Shown here: positions 25,501 through 37,462 of the stretch, piece after piece | How positions within the stretch are numbered: position 1 is the stretch's first letter | Layout: each line of letters begins with the position of its first letter | Source: Zanthoxylum bungeanum | Lineage: Eukaryota; Streptophyta; Magnoliopsida; Sapindales; Rutaceae | Assembly (NCBI GenBank): GCA_019454045.1 | Contig: SKCR01037673.1 | Location: 1-64,000 of the forward strand | Reading direction: 5' to 3' | DNA length: 64,000 nt | The notes under the pieces: model-generated | Seen by the model: the letters and a program-made list of their open reading frames with translations, nothing else | Told to the model about the DNA's origin: nothing | The model's database searches: none | Position numbers and translations under genes: made by a program

Positions 25501-25552
25501 GGAATGGCTCGTAAATGCTCATCCTTGCAAGTTGACTAGATGGGGAACTCAT
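22539..25552 (-). CDS. TGA7: TGA-type bZIP transcription factor, TGA7-like
   Basis: A nuclear transcription factor of the plant TGA family, which binds TGACG (as-1/C-box) elements and works with NPR1 in defence and redox responses. Eight coding exons, all GT-AG, join in frame: 25552-25403, 25307-25236, 25014-24955, 24859-24782, 24664-24601, 23870-23599, 23400-23173, 22700-22539. The product is 361 aa, normal for the family. The bZIP basic region is residues 75-94 (QNREAARKSRLRKK) and the short zipper 95-120. The DOG1-type domain runs from about residue 142 (HWVEEQNRQICEIRN) to near the end (GEYFHRLRALSSLWAARP). The N terminus (MSSPSSQLA, SIYEPF) and SSLWAARP.EP near the C terminus fit TGA7 better than TGA1 or TGA2. 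Residue 250 is Cys but 256 is Ser, so the TGA1 redox pair is half present. I judged the subfamily from memory of the Arabidopsis proteins. Confidence 0.93.
25183..25224. repeat. (GA)n microsatellite in a TGA intron
   Basis: A GAGAGA tract with GGGAGG interruptions lies 12 bases downstream (in the gene's sense) of the donor at 25235, in the intron between coding exons 2 and 3. Confidence 0.9.
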
Positions 25553-25553
25553 A

Positions 25554-27226
25554 CTGTATCCAATAACTGAGACGAAAAAAGGGCCAAAATAAAACCAATT
25601 TATTGGCTGTCAATATGTGATTCAACATCCTACGAGTCCATTAGCAAAGTTTACATAACTGAAACTTGTCTCTATTAAACTAAATTGAAAAATTTAATAG
25701 GAAGTCAAAATACTGATGGCACGACAATAAAAAAAAAAAAAAAAAAATCAAATTGAAATAGAAACATGAAAGCAAAAGTAAAATATACGAAACTAAACCA
25801 ACATTTACAGCAAAGGCTACATATGGGTAGGTTTGCTCCAAATAATTGCCAGCAACCATTAAGCAATGAAATAGAAGTTAATGACCTTACTTGAAAACTT
25901 TTGCCTTTGTTTGCCAGACCAAGTAGATTAGTGTTGCCGATTTTGATTACACGGAAAGAAAAGAAAAGATATCAGTGTTATGCAAATGGATCTCATCAAC
26001 ACTCGAAGTAGAGAAATTGCATGGCAGCGCATACATATGGTAACAAATCCATCAGGTTACCTACCTGTACAGAAATTGAATTAGCACAAATTTTTGAGTT
26101 TTATTATTTCTAGAAAACAAATATATCAGAAAATCTGAGACTTGAAATAAAATTTCGTTGTTTGTAGTTGTTTCGTTTGCAGAATGAAAATTTAACTCAT
26201 TTATCTCATAACCTTCACTATTTGATACTGCAGTTGAAGATAATTGATTTTTTATGATAGATTATATTTATATACAGCTGAGATGAGGTAAATTGTTCCT
26301 GATTTGTGAATAGTTTCTCAAAGATCTATTTCATATCATGGAAACTGCACATATTATATTGCATTACCAGACAAAATTCACCTACAATGCAAGATGTAAA
26401 GAAGAGCATCTATCCACAATGCGGGTTAGCACCTAAAGATGATTTTCAGATGCTAAACTTGATGTGTGATTTCTTGTAAATGGTGAGATTTCACAAATCA
26501 ACGTAGAGTCATTAGACAACATGTCAACTACATAAAGTTTCACACAATTCAAGAACAATGAAAGGCTACTCAGCAAAGAAATCATGCTTCTCTCTTCGGA
26601 ACCACAGGAATCCTTTGAATTCAAGTTTTAATTTCTGCCCCATCAAGATTCTTAGACATGGACATATACGTTTGCCAGTCTTCTCCATCACATGTAGCCC
26701 AAAAAAAAGATTCTGGGTTCTTTAGAAATTGCTCCAACAGAAAGTTCACTTTATAAGCCAAGAAGCAAGATGGAACAAGTAGCATATAAACAGATATCGC
26801 AAACATTTTCCACTTCCAGTCTTTTATCAAACCAAATAAGAATTAAGCTTGGTGCTCTGGGTGATCATGCTCTTGTGAGTTCAATAGAACTGTGATTGGT
26901 TTTTTTTTTATTTTTTTTAAAAACAAAATCTTGTTGCACATCCCAAAATTCAAATTTTATTTTGAAAGATGTGAGCAACTCACCAGTGACCAGACTGTGG
27001 TTGCCTTTCAACAAATGCTTCTTAGCAAAAATGGCTCTAATTAACTATCAGATATTCAGTATTCACCAATACAGAGGACCAAAATGAAAGTACCCCCCCA
27101 AGTACTCAGTACTTTACCAAAAATAAAAGATTCCAAAAAAAAATGAAAGGGGCTGAGAATTACAACTCAACAAACAAAATGAAATTAGAGCTTATAAGAA
27201 ATCATTAAGAAGCCAAAGATACTTAC
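25554..27226 (-). other. 5'-UTR intron of the TGA gene (predicted)
   Basis: On the minus strand an acceptor TTGGATACAG ends at 25554, one base before the start codon. A strong donor AAAGG|GTAAGT lies at 27226. The 1.67 kb between has no coding potential, is AT-rich and has an A run at 25731-25747. Long 5'-UTR introns are common in plant bZIP genes. More than one noncoding exon is possible. Confidence 0.55.
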
Positions 27227-27380
27227 CCTTTCGATAACTTGACAAAACTAGCTCTTCTCTGCAATTCAAGAAACCCAAACTCAGCACTTGGTACCCTTTT
27301 TATAATAGCAATAAACAAGAACCCTTTTCACTTTCAGTAACAGAGCATCACCACCATCCATTCATTCCTCAAAAGCAAAC
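27227..27380 (-). other. Probable 5'-UTR exon of the TGA gene
   Basis: Sequence before the GTAAGT donor is CT/AG-rich leader-like DNA (GAGAAGAGCTAGTTTTGTCAAG) without start codons that extend. The upstream limit is a guess, since no clear transcription start is visible. Confidence 0.45.
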
Positions 27381-27675
27381 AAGAACCTAAAGTAAACCGA
27401 ATCAAAATAATCTAATTAAATTAATTAAATGAAAAAGACTGCATAATTTATTTATTTTTTCAAAAAAAAAAAAAAAAAAAATTGCTACAGTCAAAACGTT
27501 AACGTCTTAGTGTTCCACTTAAAAGTAGCACATAATAATATTATCTTTGAACGAAAATATGAGCACCTATGACTCATTTTTCAAAGATGTTCACTTTAAC
27601 CTACGCACCCCACCCGCCTTAGCCTGCGCACTCACCTTGTTTTAGTCATCCCCCATATGTCATAACGTTCTTAGC

Positions 27676-27683
27676 TGACGTCA
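27676..27683. promoter_or_regulatory. TGACGTCA palindrome upstream of the TGA gene
   Basis: A perfect TGACGTCA (C-box/CRE-like) lies about 300 bp upstream of the predicted 5'-UTR exon. TGA factors bind TGACG, so it could serve autoregulation. A single 8-mer is weak evidence on its own. Confidence 0.4.
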
Positions 27684-27699
27684 TTTCCCGGCAGATTTA

Positions 27700-28552
27700 G
27701 AGAGTCTGGCAAGTCCTCATTGGTGGGGCGGAGTTGCATGGTTTGTGAAGTGAGCTCAAAATATTGGAAAGTCCAATAATAATTGTTATATTTTATTTTT
27801 ATTTTTTTCTAGAAAAAAGCCGGGTGCTGACTAGGACGTGGGGTCGGGGTGAATGGTAATTACACGTAGGCATGTTGTCCGAATCTGAACACCCGTGTGA
27901 TGTGTCTCCTATAATGGTGGAGATTTTAGAATGTCATGAGATTGTTTTTCGCTCGTGTGAATTTCACACGAATCAAGCCTGTAAATTATACCAAGCACGC
28001 TCGTTGAGTCCTTGAAGAAATGTACACTTGAACTATTGGTGCATGGGGAAACTTTTAATTACTTCAAATTTTGAAAACAATACAAAATCATTATCAAATA
28101 AAAACATCAAAATATATTTTTTTTAATATTACATTACAAATTTCCTGATTTTTTACAAAATAAAAATATGTAGGGACCAACGTTAATCAATATAACATCG
28201 ATAAACAGTAACTTGAAATCTCAAAATTCAGATGGATTTAATAAAACAATATAAATAAAATATAAAGTCGATTGGTGTAAGCCTATTTTTAATGATAATT
28301 TCCACCTATGACTTTATAACAATTAGTGTAAGAGCATACACGCTGAGTATGAGATCAGACTCACCATATCGAGTAGATACAACATCGTGACCATTATTTC
28401 GAATGAGACAAATTTTTTAGGGTTTCTCCATGAATATAGATCCGCAAAGTCACACAGTCGTACATGATGGGTCGTCGTGGACATTGATTGGGAAGCATGA
28501 TAGAATATTAGGACAATCCCACAAGAGATTGATAAAATAATATAAATGATAA
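27700..28552. other. Intergenic, TGA promoter side
   Basis: No gene seen. It is AT-rich with a GC-richer patch at 27690-27900. The core promoter of the TGA gene is expected between about 27380 and 27700. Confidence 0.5.
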
Positions 28553-28560
28553 TATAAGGT

Positions 28561-29325
28561 AAGGGTGATCAAAATTGGTTTCGGTTCCGGTTCCCCGTAG
28601 AACCGGAACCTGCCCTGAAAAAATCGGTCCATAACTAAGTGGAACCGGAACCTACCCAATTAAATAGGGTATCCTATTAATCGGTTCCAATTCGGTTCCG
28701 CATGGAACCAAAATCTACTCAATTAAATAGGTTACCTTATTAACCGGTTCCGCATGGAACCGAAAACTACTCACTTAAATAGGATACCATATTAATCAGT
28801 TCCAATTCGGTTCCGATCTTATTCTGATTTACCCTATTTATTTTTTATTGTCAAACTTTGAAAATATAATTATTTCTCACACTTGAATATTACATAATAT
28901 TCTTAGCAACTGTCCATACAGAAATAAAACAATAAATAAAATTACATATTGCATAATATTTTTGACTCAATACATAATATTCTTGTAGGAAGTGATTGGG
29001 TTTTAATTGGGTTATGAAATTAAGTTTAAATTGAGTTTTAATTTAGGTTTTAATTGTGTGTAAATTGAGTTTTAAAATTTGTTATGAAATTTGGTTTAAA
29101 TTGGGTTATGAATTGGGTTTAAATTGTGTTTTAATTTGGTTTCGAAATTGGTTCTAAATTCGGTTCCCAAAATAGGTATCGGTTCCGTCCATGACAGAAC
29201 CAGAACCGGACCGTTTAAATTTGTTTCTTCTATTTCGGAATCGGAACCAGTCCGTTTCCAACTGGTTTTGATTCCAAACCTGAAAAAATATAGTTCCTGA
29301 CAAAACCGGAACCGATACTCAGCCC
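28561..29325. mobile_element. Non-autonomous hAT-type element with GGTTCC-rich ends
   Basis: The ends are inverted: left AAGGGTGATCAAAATTGG followed by GGTTCCGGTTCC, right the reverse of AGGGCTGAGTATCGGTTCC. Flanks TATAAGGT (28553-28560) and TATAAGGA (29326-29333) form an 8-bp target duplication with one mismatch. Many GGAACCG/CGGTTCC motifs line both subterminal regions. No transposase is present. Confidence 0.75.
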
Positions 29326-29619
29326 TATAAGGATATCCTCCCCTACAAGTCATTTTTAGGAATGATTTCTACCCATTAAATTTTAACATAAAAAAAATTA
29401 CTTCAAATGAATTGATTAATTATTATGATGTTATGAAAATAATGCAATCGTTAACCAAAATATCATATTGTCCAGTATTCTCTCTTAATATGAGCCTATC
29501 AAACTGAGTACATACTTTGAAATGAGATTCGTGGAATTTATATAAAGAAATATCCATTATGATATTTTAGAAAGCCACCCAAATGTAACCAAACTATTAG
29601 TTGGTTGCATGCTCTCTTT

Positions 29620-30139
29620 TAGGAATGGTAATTTGTGTTAGAATTCGTTTATTCATTCGATTCGATTCGCTTTAAAGCAAATACAGATTTGAAAAAATGG
29701 ATTCGTTAAATAAATGGGTCAATTCAATTCGATTCGTTTATTAAACAAATCGAATACGAATTTAAGTTCATTGATTCGTTTAGGATTCGTTTTATTATTT
29801 TCTTTTACTTGTTAATGTTATTTTTTAATTAAGATTCGAGAAATTATGACTAATTACCATAGAAAAATTAAATATTATCGATATTTAGTGAAATATTTTT
29901 AGTAAATATATTAATTACATATTTCATATGAAGAATTAATGTAAATAAATTATGATAAATTATGTTATTGAATAATATCATGATTAAACGAATATTCGTA
30001 TTCGATTCGTTTAATAAACGAATCAAATACGAAACCTAATATCATGATTCGTTTAGTAAACGAATCGAATATGAATCGTGATTTGATTCATTTATATTTC
30101 GATACAAATTTAATTCATTGATTCGTTTTGCCACCCCTA
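29620..30139. mobile_element. hAT-type MITE (520 bp)
   Basis: The ends are TAGGAATGGTAA (left) and the reverse of TAGGGGTGGCAAAACGAATC (right), a hAT-type terminus. Flanks CTCTCTTT (29612-29619) and CTCTCTTC (30140-30147) are an 8-bp target duplication with one mismatch. The inside is rich in ATTCGATTCG and its inverse, giving long fold-back potential. Confidence 0.8.
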
Positions 30140-30439
30140 CTCTCTTCTCACGATTTTTCTTGTAAATTGGCATTGCGTGTTGCCTTCTAGCTTCTGTTCT
30201 TTAGTGTGTGTGTTTTTATTTTTAAAAATTTAAAGTGAGTAAAATGATAATACCTAACTACAAAAGTTGCCACTTTCCACATATCCTATAGCTTGTTGGC
30301 TCTTCCAATCTAGAGAGGGACGGCATAAAAGAGCACCACCTTTGCTTGTAGCTATAAAAAGGAAGGAATTAGCTAAAGAGAAAATGACTGTCGCCCTTTT
30401 GCATGGAACAATAACAACAAAATTGTGGGGGAAAAAATT

Positions 30440-30979
30440 AGAGTTTCGATATGTTATAAGTATTAGATCATTTGATTAGGACACCCATATTTCATATAGT
30501 AAGATTTGTGGGTTCGATTCTTTACTATGACATGAGTGAATTCTTTAATTCATGTAATTATTAGTCTTTCAACATGATTATATTAATTTAAGGATGTGAT
30601 TCTATCAACATTTGGACATTATATATTTTCATTCTCTTCGGGATTTTACCATAAATAGAATTTCCACAATGCTATAAAAAGATAGTGAAGATAGAGTTTC
30701 AATCTTGTAAACAAGTATTAACTCACTTGATTAGAACACTCATATTTTATAAAGTAAGACTTGGGGTGGTTTGATTCTTTACAGTGACATGGGTGAATTC
30801 TTTAATTCAAGTAATTATTAATCTTTAAGCATGATTATATTAGTATACGAGTCTTGTTCTCATAACCTTAGGATATGGTTCTATCAATATTCGGACATTA
30901 GATATTCTCATTCTCTTCAAGACTTGATCAATGTTAATCCTTAAGAGCTTCTATAATGCTGTAAAACGATAGTGAATGG
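30440..30979. repeat. Diverged tandem duplication, unit about 250-290 bp
   Basis: 30440-30688 and 30689-30979 align end to end. Both start AGAGTTTC, share TGAATTCTTTAATTCA, and end GATAGTGAA. They differ at roughly a fifth of sites plus a 30-bp insertion in the second unit. No coding is seen. Confidence 0.75.
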
Positions 30980-30989
30980 AGTAGCCAAT

Positions 30990-31880
30990 TAATCCATGGG
31001 ATAAAATTGATGGTGTGTTTACTGGAGGATAATGGGAATGGGGAATCGGGGAATATGAATCATTTTCATTAGAGTTGTTTATTTTTCAAAATTAAATGGA
31101 AATTGATATAGGGCCCACACATTTGGAGTTGGAAATGAAAGACACATTCTCATTACCTCCATGGGAATGAGATTCTCATTCCCTGATGAGAAATTATAAT
31201 ATTACCCATAAATATAATTAATTAATATTAATTTTTAAATAATAAAAATGTATTAATAATTAATAATTATTCAATAACTAATAATTAATATTTTAATAAA
31301 ATAATAATTTAATAAAAGAATAAATTAATATTTCGTTATTTAATACATTAATAATTAATTAATAAAGTAATAATTAATTTATAAATAATTATATAATTAA
31401 TCAATAATTAATAATAAAATAATATTTAATATTTTAATAAAATAATAAGTTAATAAATGAGTAAATTAATATTTAGTAAATTAATATGTTAATAATTAAT
31501 TAATAAAGTAATAATAATTAATACTTAATTTAAAAATATTTACCATAATTAATCAATAATTAATAATAAAAGAATAATTTAATAAAAGAATAAACTAATA
31601 TTTAGTAATTTAATGCATTAATAATTAATAATAACTAATTAATAATAAATTAATATATAATTATAACTAACGAAATTTTTATAATTTTTTAATAATTCAT
31701 TCGGACTACTTGATAAAATAAAAACATTAATGGAAATACTATTTCATTCTGATTACGATTTTTACAGTTAAGTAAACAACTTATTTTTATTCTGATTTAC
31801 CATTCACATTCTAACCCATTCAAATTTTATCTCATTTCGATTTCATCACATTCCGATTATTATGAAAGTCCAAGCTTGCA
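30990..31880. mobile_element. AT-rich TIR-like element with an internal tandem array
   Basis: Left-end sequence GGATAATGGGAATGGGG and right-end sequence CATTTCGATTTCATCACATTCC resemble GGAATGGGAATG-type MITEs. Exact ends and a target duplication were not found. The core (31195-31660) is almost pure A/T and contains about 2.5-3 units of roughly 137 bp, marked by TTAATAATTAATTAATAAAG at about 31350 and 31490. Confidence 0.45.
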
Positions 31881-32672
31881 ACCAAAAGGGAGTTCTCATA
31901 TCTAACTTGAGCTTTCATTATACATAAAAGTGTGTGGCCTCTTTAAGATATGTTCTTTTGTGATTTTGGCTTCAGACATTATGCCACCCATTTTAGATAT
32001 ATCTATATAATTGTTTTTATGACTTGGCCTCCATAAGTTTTGTCTCTTTTCATTATGCCCCCAAGCTTCTCAAGTATTGCTTAATTCCAATAATACCCCT
32101 AGGTTTCAATTAATATTTGTTTAATTAGATTTACATACATACTAAGTTCTGTAACTATATTAAAAGATAAGTCATTTTCTCTCTCTCTCTGCAGATGCCC
32201 TAGTTTTTTTGTAGATCTGCCGCCACCATAACTCCTTGTGGTGGCGATAGTCCCCCTCCCATTTTCCCCTCCCTTTTCTCCCTAAGCCTTTGATTTTCCA
32301 TTATCTTCCCACCCACCCACCCCACCCCATCTCATCTCACTCACCCACTCACCTTCCTTTTCTTTCACCTCTTTTATCATTATGTCTTTCCTCTCTTTTT
32401 TTCGATCTTTTCTCATTTTTGCTCCTCTCAAATCACTCGGCAACCTCATTCTCTTTTGTTATCTATTTATGTGATTTTGTTTGTTTATTTGTGGTGTATT
32501 ATTTTGATGTTTTGGATCCGCTCATTATAGTGGTAGTTGTTTAACTTTTGTGTTGGCTTTTATTTCTTACTTTTGCAGGATTAATAATCTTTTCTCAACA
32601 TACAAAAGGTTTGGTGCGAATTAAGTGTGCAGATCTAAAGTGAAGATTGGAGTTTTTTTGGAGCTTCCCAAG
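31881..32672. other. Intergenic
   Basis: No gene seen. It includes a short CT microsatellite near 32179-32190 and a CT-rich stretch (32290-32420) that gives a spurious 84-codon open frame of low complexity. Confidence 0.5.
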
Positions 32673-32998
32673 ATTTTTGTTAAGGATAATTGAACTTGTA
32701 GATGATAGGTTTATCTTCTCACTTATCTATTATAATTAAGATAATAGGTTTATCTTCTCAACAACTCTTACTTATCTACTGTAACTTAAATAGGCTTAGA
32801 GATAACACTACTTTATGTATTTAAGATACTTGTACACCTGAAATACAATAAAAAAGAATACATTCTCTCAAAACTTATTTTTTCCCAAACTCTATATGGT
32901 ATCAGACTCTGCCGATCCTCCATCCATCTGCGTCTGTCTCCACTGCTCCTGCCGCACCAATTGGTGCCTCTTCTTCCCTTGCTTCTCTTCCACCTATT

Positions 32999-34400
32999 GT
33001 GTCATCTTGTGAACCCTCCAACTCTCTTGTCGTCATCAATGTTCAAGCCCAATGTCTTATCAAACTGACGCAAACTAATTACTCTTCATGGTACCAACAG
33101 TTTCTCTCTTTGCTCATTGGCTATAATCTCTTTGGTTATGTTGATAACTCTACCCATTGCCCTTTTTCTATGCTCCACACTCATGGCGGTCCTCTTTTGA
33201 ACTCCGCCTATACTCTATGGATTCTCCAAGACCAATTGCTACTCAATATCATTATTGGTTCTCTCTCGCCTTCCATTGCTCCCTTCATTGCCACGGCTGC
33301 CACCTCTGCTGATATCTGGCAATCTTTGCACAAGACATAAAGTACTTCTTCTCGCAATCGCATTATGAATATCTCCGGTTTTCTTGATTGGCTACATAAA
33401 GGATCCAAATCCATCACCAAATATATGTAATATATCAAGCCTTTAGCGAATACCTTAGTCCTCATGCAAGCTCTTATCTCTCCATATTGTCTCACTAATA
33501 AAATCCTCGCTAGTCTTGGTGATGACTATGCGTCTTTGTCTAGTGTCATTTGGCATGTGAAACCTCCATCAATTTTGATGAACTACATGAGAAACTTATT
33601 GCCTCTAAGGCTCATCTTCGCCACTCTGAGTCCTCCTTCATCACTGGTCATGTCTCTGTGAATGTTGCCCACAAGCCTGCCTCTGGTCCGAAGTCATATC
33701 CTTACTCCCAGCCTCGCCCCTTCTTTGGTCTACGTTTTTTGTCCCCGTATGTTCATCCCCACTCATCATCTATTCTCGACCCTGCTCCCTCTCTCTCAGC
33801 ACGGTGGTTACAAGCGCTATTATCAAGTGTGGCCAAAAAGGCCACTCATCTCGATGTTGCCTATATCTTCGAAATGTCCATCTCCTGATTCCAACCCCAT
33901 GGCCCAATCAGAATAGTTCCTTTCGGCCTTTGCTCTGCATGCATATGTGGCCGCTACTACACAACATCCTAACTGGATTATGGATTCCAATGCATCCCAT
34001 CACATTACTAATGACCTCCACAACTTGTCTCTTCATACTGATTACAAGGGGCCCGATAATGTTTTGCTTTGTGATGGCTTTGGTCATCGAATAACTTATT
34101 CGGTTTCCACTTCTCTTACTTCTCTTACTACTAATTTCAAGTTGTCCAATGTGTTATATGTTTCTTCTATGTCTACAAATCTCTTATATGTTTCTCAATT
34201 TTGCCGGACTAAAAATGTTTCGATTGAATTCTTATGTGATTATTTTCTTGTGAATGATTTGAAGACAGACATGGTGCTGTTTCGCGGAAAAAAACTCGGA
34301 GAGGATATATGAGTTGCCTCGGTCCTCTCCTCGACTTCCTTTGTCGTCCTTGGTAGCCTCTGTCACTGATTGGCACTCTCATTTAGGTCATCCATCTGCC
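32999..34400 (+). pseudogene. gag-protease part of the deleted copia
   Basis: Gag reads LTQTNYSSWYQQFLSLL, then a stop after LHKT at 33338 and shifted frames to 33888. A zinc-knuckle remnant (CGQKGHSSRCC) lies near 33820 and the protease motif WIMDSNASHHIT at 33975, where the catalytic D-S/T-G has become DSN. The GAG-pre-integrase motif [11 protein letters not shown] ends at 34400, at the deletion junction. Confidence 0.85.
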
Positions 34401-35620
34401 AAATGGATGTCAATAATGCTTTTCTCCAGGGCACTCTCACGGATGAAGTATATATGGTTCAACCTCCAGGGTTCATCGACAAACAATACATGCATCATAA
34501 TTGCCGCCTCAAAAAGGCGATCTATGGTCTTAAACAGGCTCATTGAGCTTAGTATTATGAGTTACGCAAATTTCCCCTCTCATATGGTTTCATCAATTCC
34601 ACTGTCGACACTTCTCTGTTTATCTACAACAAATCTAATTGTATTATTTATCTTCTTATTTATGTAGATGATATGATTATAACGGATAATAATCACCGCT
34701 TTGTGGAGCATGTTATCCCTTCTATCTCCAACGGTTCTCCATCAAAGATTTGGGGACATTGTCCTACTTTCTAGGTTTTGAAGTTGTTTCATGTTCCCAA
34801 GGCTTATTTCTTCATCTGAGTAAATATATCAATGACTTTCTGGCAAAGGCTCACATAGCATATGCTAAACCAGTCACCGCCTATTTGGCGCCAACTCAAT
34901 TCCCTTCTCTATGTGATGGCACGCCTTTAGCTGATCCTACAGATTATCGCACTGTTGTGGGCAGTTTACAATATTTGGCATTCACAGGACCTGATATTGC
35001 ATTTACTATCGAAAAACTATCAGTTTATGCATCAATCTACTGATTCTCATTGGCTAAAATTCGATACCTATGTGGAACTATCAATCATGGCATCTTCCTT
35101 CATCGCAATACTTTTTTTTCTCCTTGCATGCCTTTTATGATGCCAATTGGGCAGGTAATCACGATGACCGAACCTCCACTAGAGCATTTATTATTTTCCT
35201 TGGCACTATGCCATCTTCTGGAGCTCCCGCAAATAAAAGACAATACCACGTTCTTCCACTGAAGCTGAATATCGGTCTATAGCCTCCACTACCGCTGAAA
35301 TTTGATAGATCAGGCCTCTGCTTACAGGAACTTGGTCTTCAGGTCAACGCTTCCCCACTGATCTACTATGACAACATTGGTGCTACCTATTTATGTGCTA
35401 ATCGGGATTTCCACTCTCGCATGAAACATATAACTATTGACTACCATTTTGTTCGTGAACGTGTACAATCTGGTGACTTACGTGTCTCTCACTTGTCATC
35501 CTCTGATCAGCTCGCTGATGCTCTCACCAAACCTCTTTCAAGTGTAAAATTGGTAGCTTTTCATAACAAGATTAGAGTTCGACCGATCTTCATCTTGCGG
35601 GGGAATGTTAAGGATATTTG
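34401..35620 (+). pseudogene. RT-RNase H part of the deleted copia
   Basis: Directly after the junction the frame reads [12 protein letters not shown], the middle of copia RT. Next come [27 protein letters not shown] (the catalytic Y-x-D-D), KDLGTLSYFLGFEV, and RNase H ending MKHITIDYHFVRERV and QLADALTKPL. At least five stops or frameshifts break it. Confidence 0.87.
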
Positions 35621-35828
35621 AACTTGTAGATGATAAGTTTATCTTCTCACTTATATATTGTAATTTAGATAATAGGTTTATCTTATCAACAACTCTTACT
35701 TATCTACTGTAACTTAAATAGGCTTAGAGATAACATACTTTATGTATTTAAGATACTTGTACACCTGAAATACAATCAAGAAGAATACATTCTCTCAAAA
35801 ATTCTCTTCTCTTAAACTCTATAATTTT

Positions 35829-37454
35829 TACATAGATCTATTAGTTATTCTGTATTAAATTGATTGTATGTTGTTGTAAAAGTTGATGTATAAAATATGT
35901 ATTATGTTGTTTCACTTCTAATTATGAATATATAATCACCGACTTTGCACTGAGGCTGAGGTCGAAAGACCATGCCGGACTCGTAATTCCTCATGTTCCT
36001 AAGTAATTTTAGGTGTGTATACATATTTTTGTTAGTTACGAGAAATATATAATGCATATATTATGTTATGTTGTTAGGTTTATCCTAACTAAACTTAAAT
36101 TTTAGAATATCCTAAGTTTATTTTCGAACTTTTATAATCGTGTAATTATATTTTTATGATGTTTTTGTGAATGAATTTCATTTTATCTTGAAAAAAAAAA
36201 AAAAAAAAGTTCTGCAACTTACTAATGTATTATTGCTTACATAAGCTGGATGTTAAAGAAGAAAATTAATGTCGTGTCATTGCGCACTACCGGTATTATA
36301 AAGAAAAATAATAATACATTAAGAAAATATAACATATATTTATCCAATTAATTAATTAATATCTTGCTTAGTGGCCATGCATGATGCTTGCTCAGTGGGC
36401 AATATGCAATCTTTTTCAGTACATGATGAAGTGCGAGCATATATAGATTACAATGATGGAGCACAAAATGAAGATTAAATTCACTCAACATAACAATTTA
36501 CTTTTATTTATATCACTAACTATTGTATATAAATTTTATCTTTATTGAGAGTAGCAATCGCCGGGCTTGGATTTGGAGAAGGCTCGTGTCGGGCCGGGTT
36601 TATTGAAAATAATAATTTATTATTTTTTAAAATAAAATAATTAATTTTAAAAAAAATTTAATACTTAAAAAAATTAAGAATGTAAGTGTTTTTAATATTT
36701 CTACCTTCCGTATATAGTTTCTTTATTTTTAGTAAGATTAGTGTTGAAATTAATTAATAATATTATTAAGTATTTACTTATAAGTTAAAACTTTTTGAAT
36801 TTGGCGATTTCTCATGTTGTATCAACCTGTAAGGTATCGTGATCGTTGTTGAAGCCACATTTCACATAATGAGCATGTTATGATTAATCTGGAAGTCTAA
36901 CGAATTATGAAACACTTTCTTTATTACTTTAATTTGACTAAAGTTTCACTTTAAAATCTAGAATTATATAGTGTAGAAATTATATATGCATGCTTAAACA
37001 AAGTTAGGTCACAGAGGGAGCTTCTCCACTTTTGCTTTATGGATTCTTTTTCTTTGCTGAGTAATAATGGTTGGCTTGCAATGGCATATATATCTATCTT
37101 CCTTTAATATCCTTTCTCCAGTTCATTTGCTCATGCATATTTGGAATCTTATCGATTCTCTTTTGCTTACAAACAAATCTTAAACCTAAGAGATTACTTA
37201 ATATGGGATCAAATGGATAATATATAAACTATATATATATATAGCTTTAAAGATAAAGGTTTTTTAATTTGTTTTGACAAAGCCTACTCACTTCTCCTCT
37301 TTTTTGTCCCTTTTATCTTTTTCTGTTACTTATTTTAAACAATATCTTCAACTTCAATTATGTAATCCAAAATATTGAAAAAGATAAAATCACCAAGTAC
37401 ACGCAAAGTGTACCAAATAAAATAATGGGCATCATTTTTAGCAACTAGTGCATT
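35829..37454. other. Intergenic
   Basis: No gene or clear repeat with recognisable ends. There is an A run at 36190-36207 and a short GC-rich patch GGGCTTGGATTTGG near 36565, which may be MITE debris. Confidence 0.5.
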
Positions 37455-37462
37455 CTTATATA

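Larger units (their letters stand above)
32678..35823 (+). mobile_element. Internally deleted Ty1/copia element (Ale-like size LTRs)
   Basis: LTRs of 219 bp (32678-32896) and 218 bp (35606-35823), both starting TGTTAAGGAT and ending AACTCTATA, are flanked by the 5-bp target duplication ATTTT (32673-32677, 35824-35828). A primer site TGGTATCAGACT follows at 32897, and a purine tract GCGGGGGAA precedes the 3' LTR. At 3.15 kb it is about 1.5 kb short of a normal copia. The integrase core and the start of RT are missing. The LTRs differ by about 5 percent. Confidence 0.92.

Noticed and set aside
32290..32544. 84-codon open frame, Ser/Pro/Leu rich
   Set aside because: CT-rich low-complexity DNA with no intron signals or homology that I recognise.
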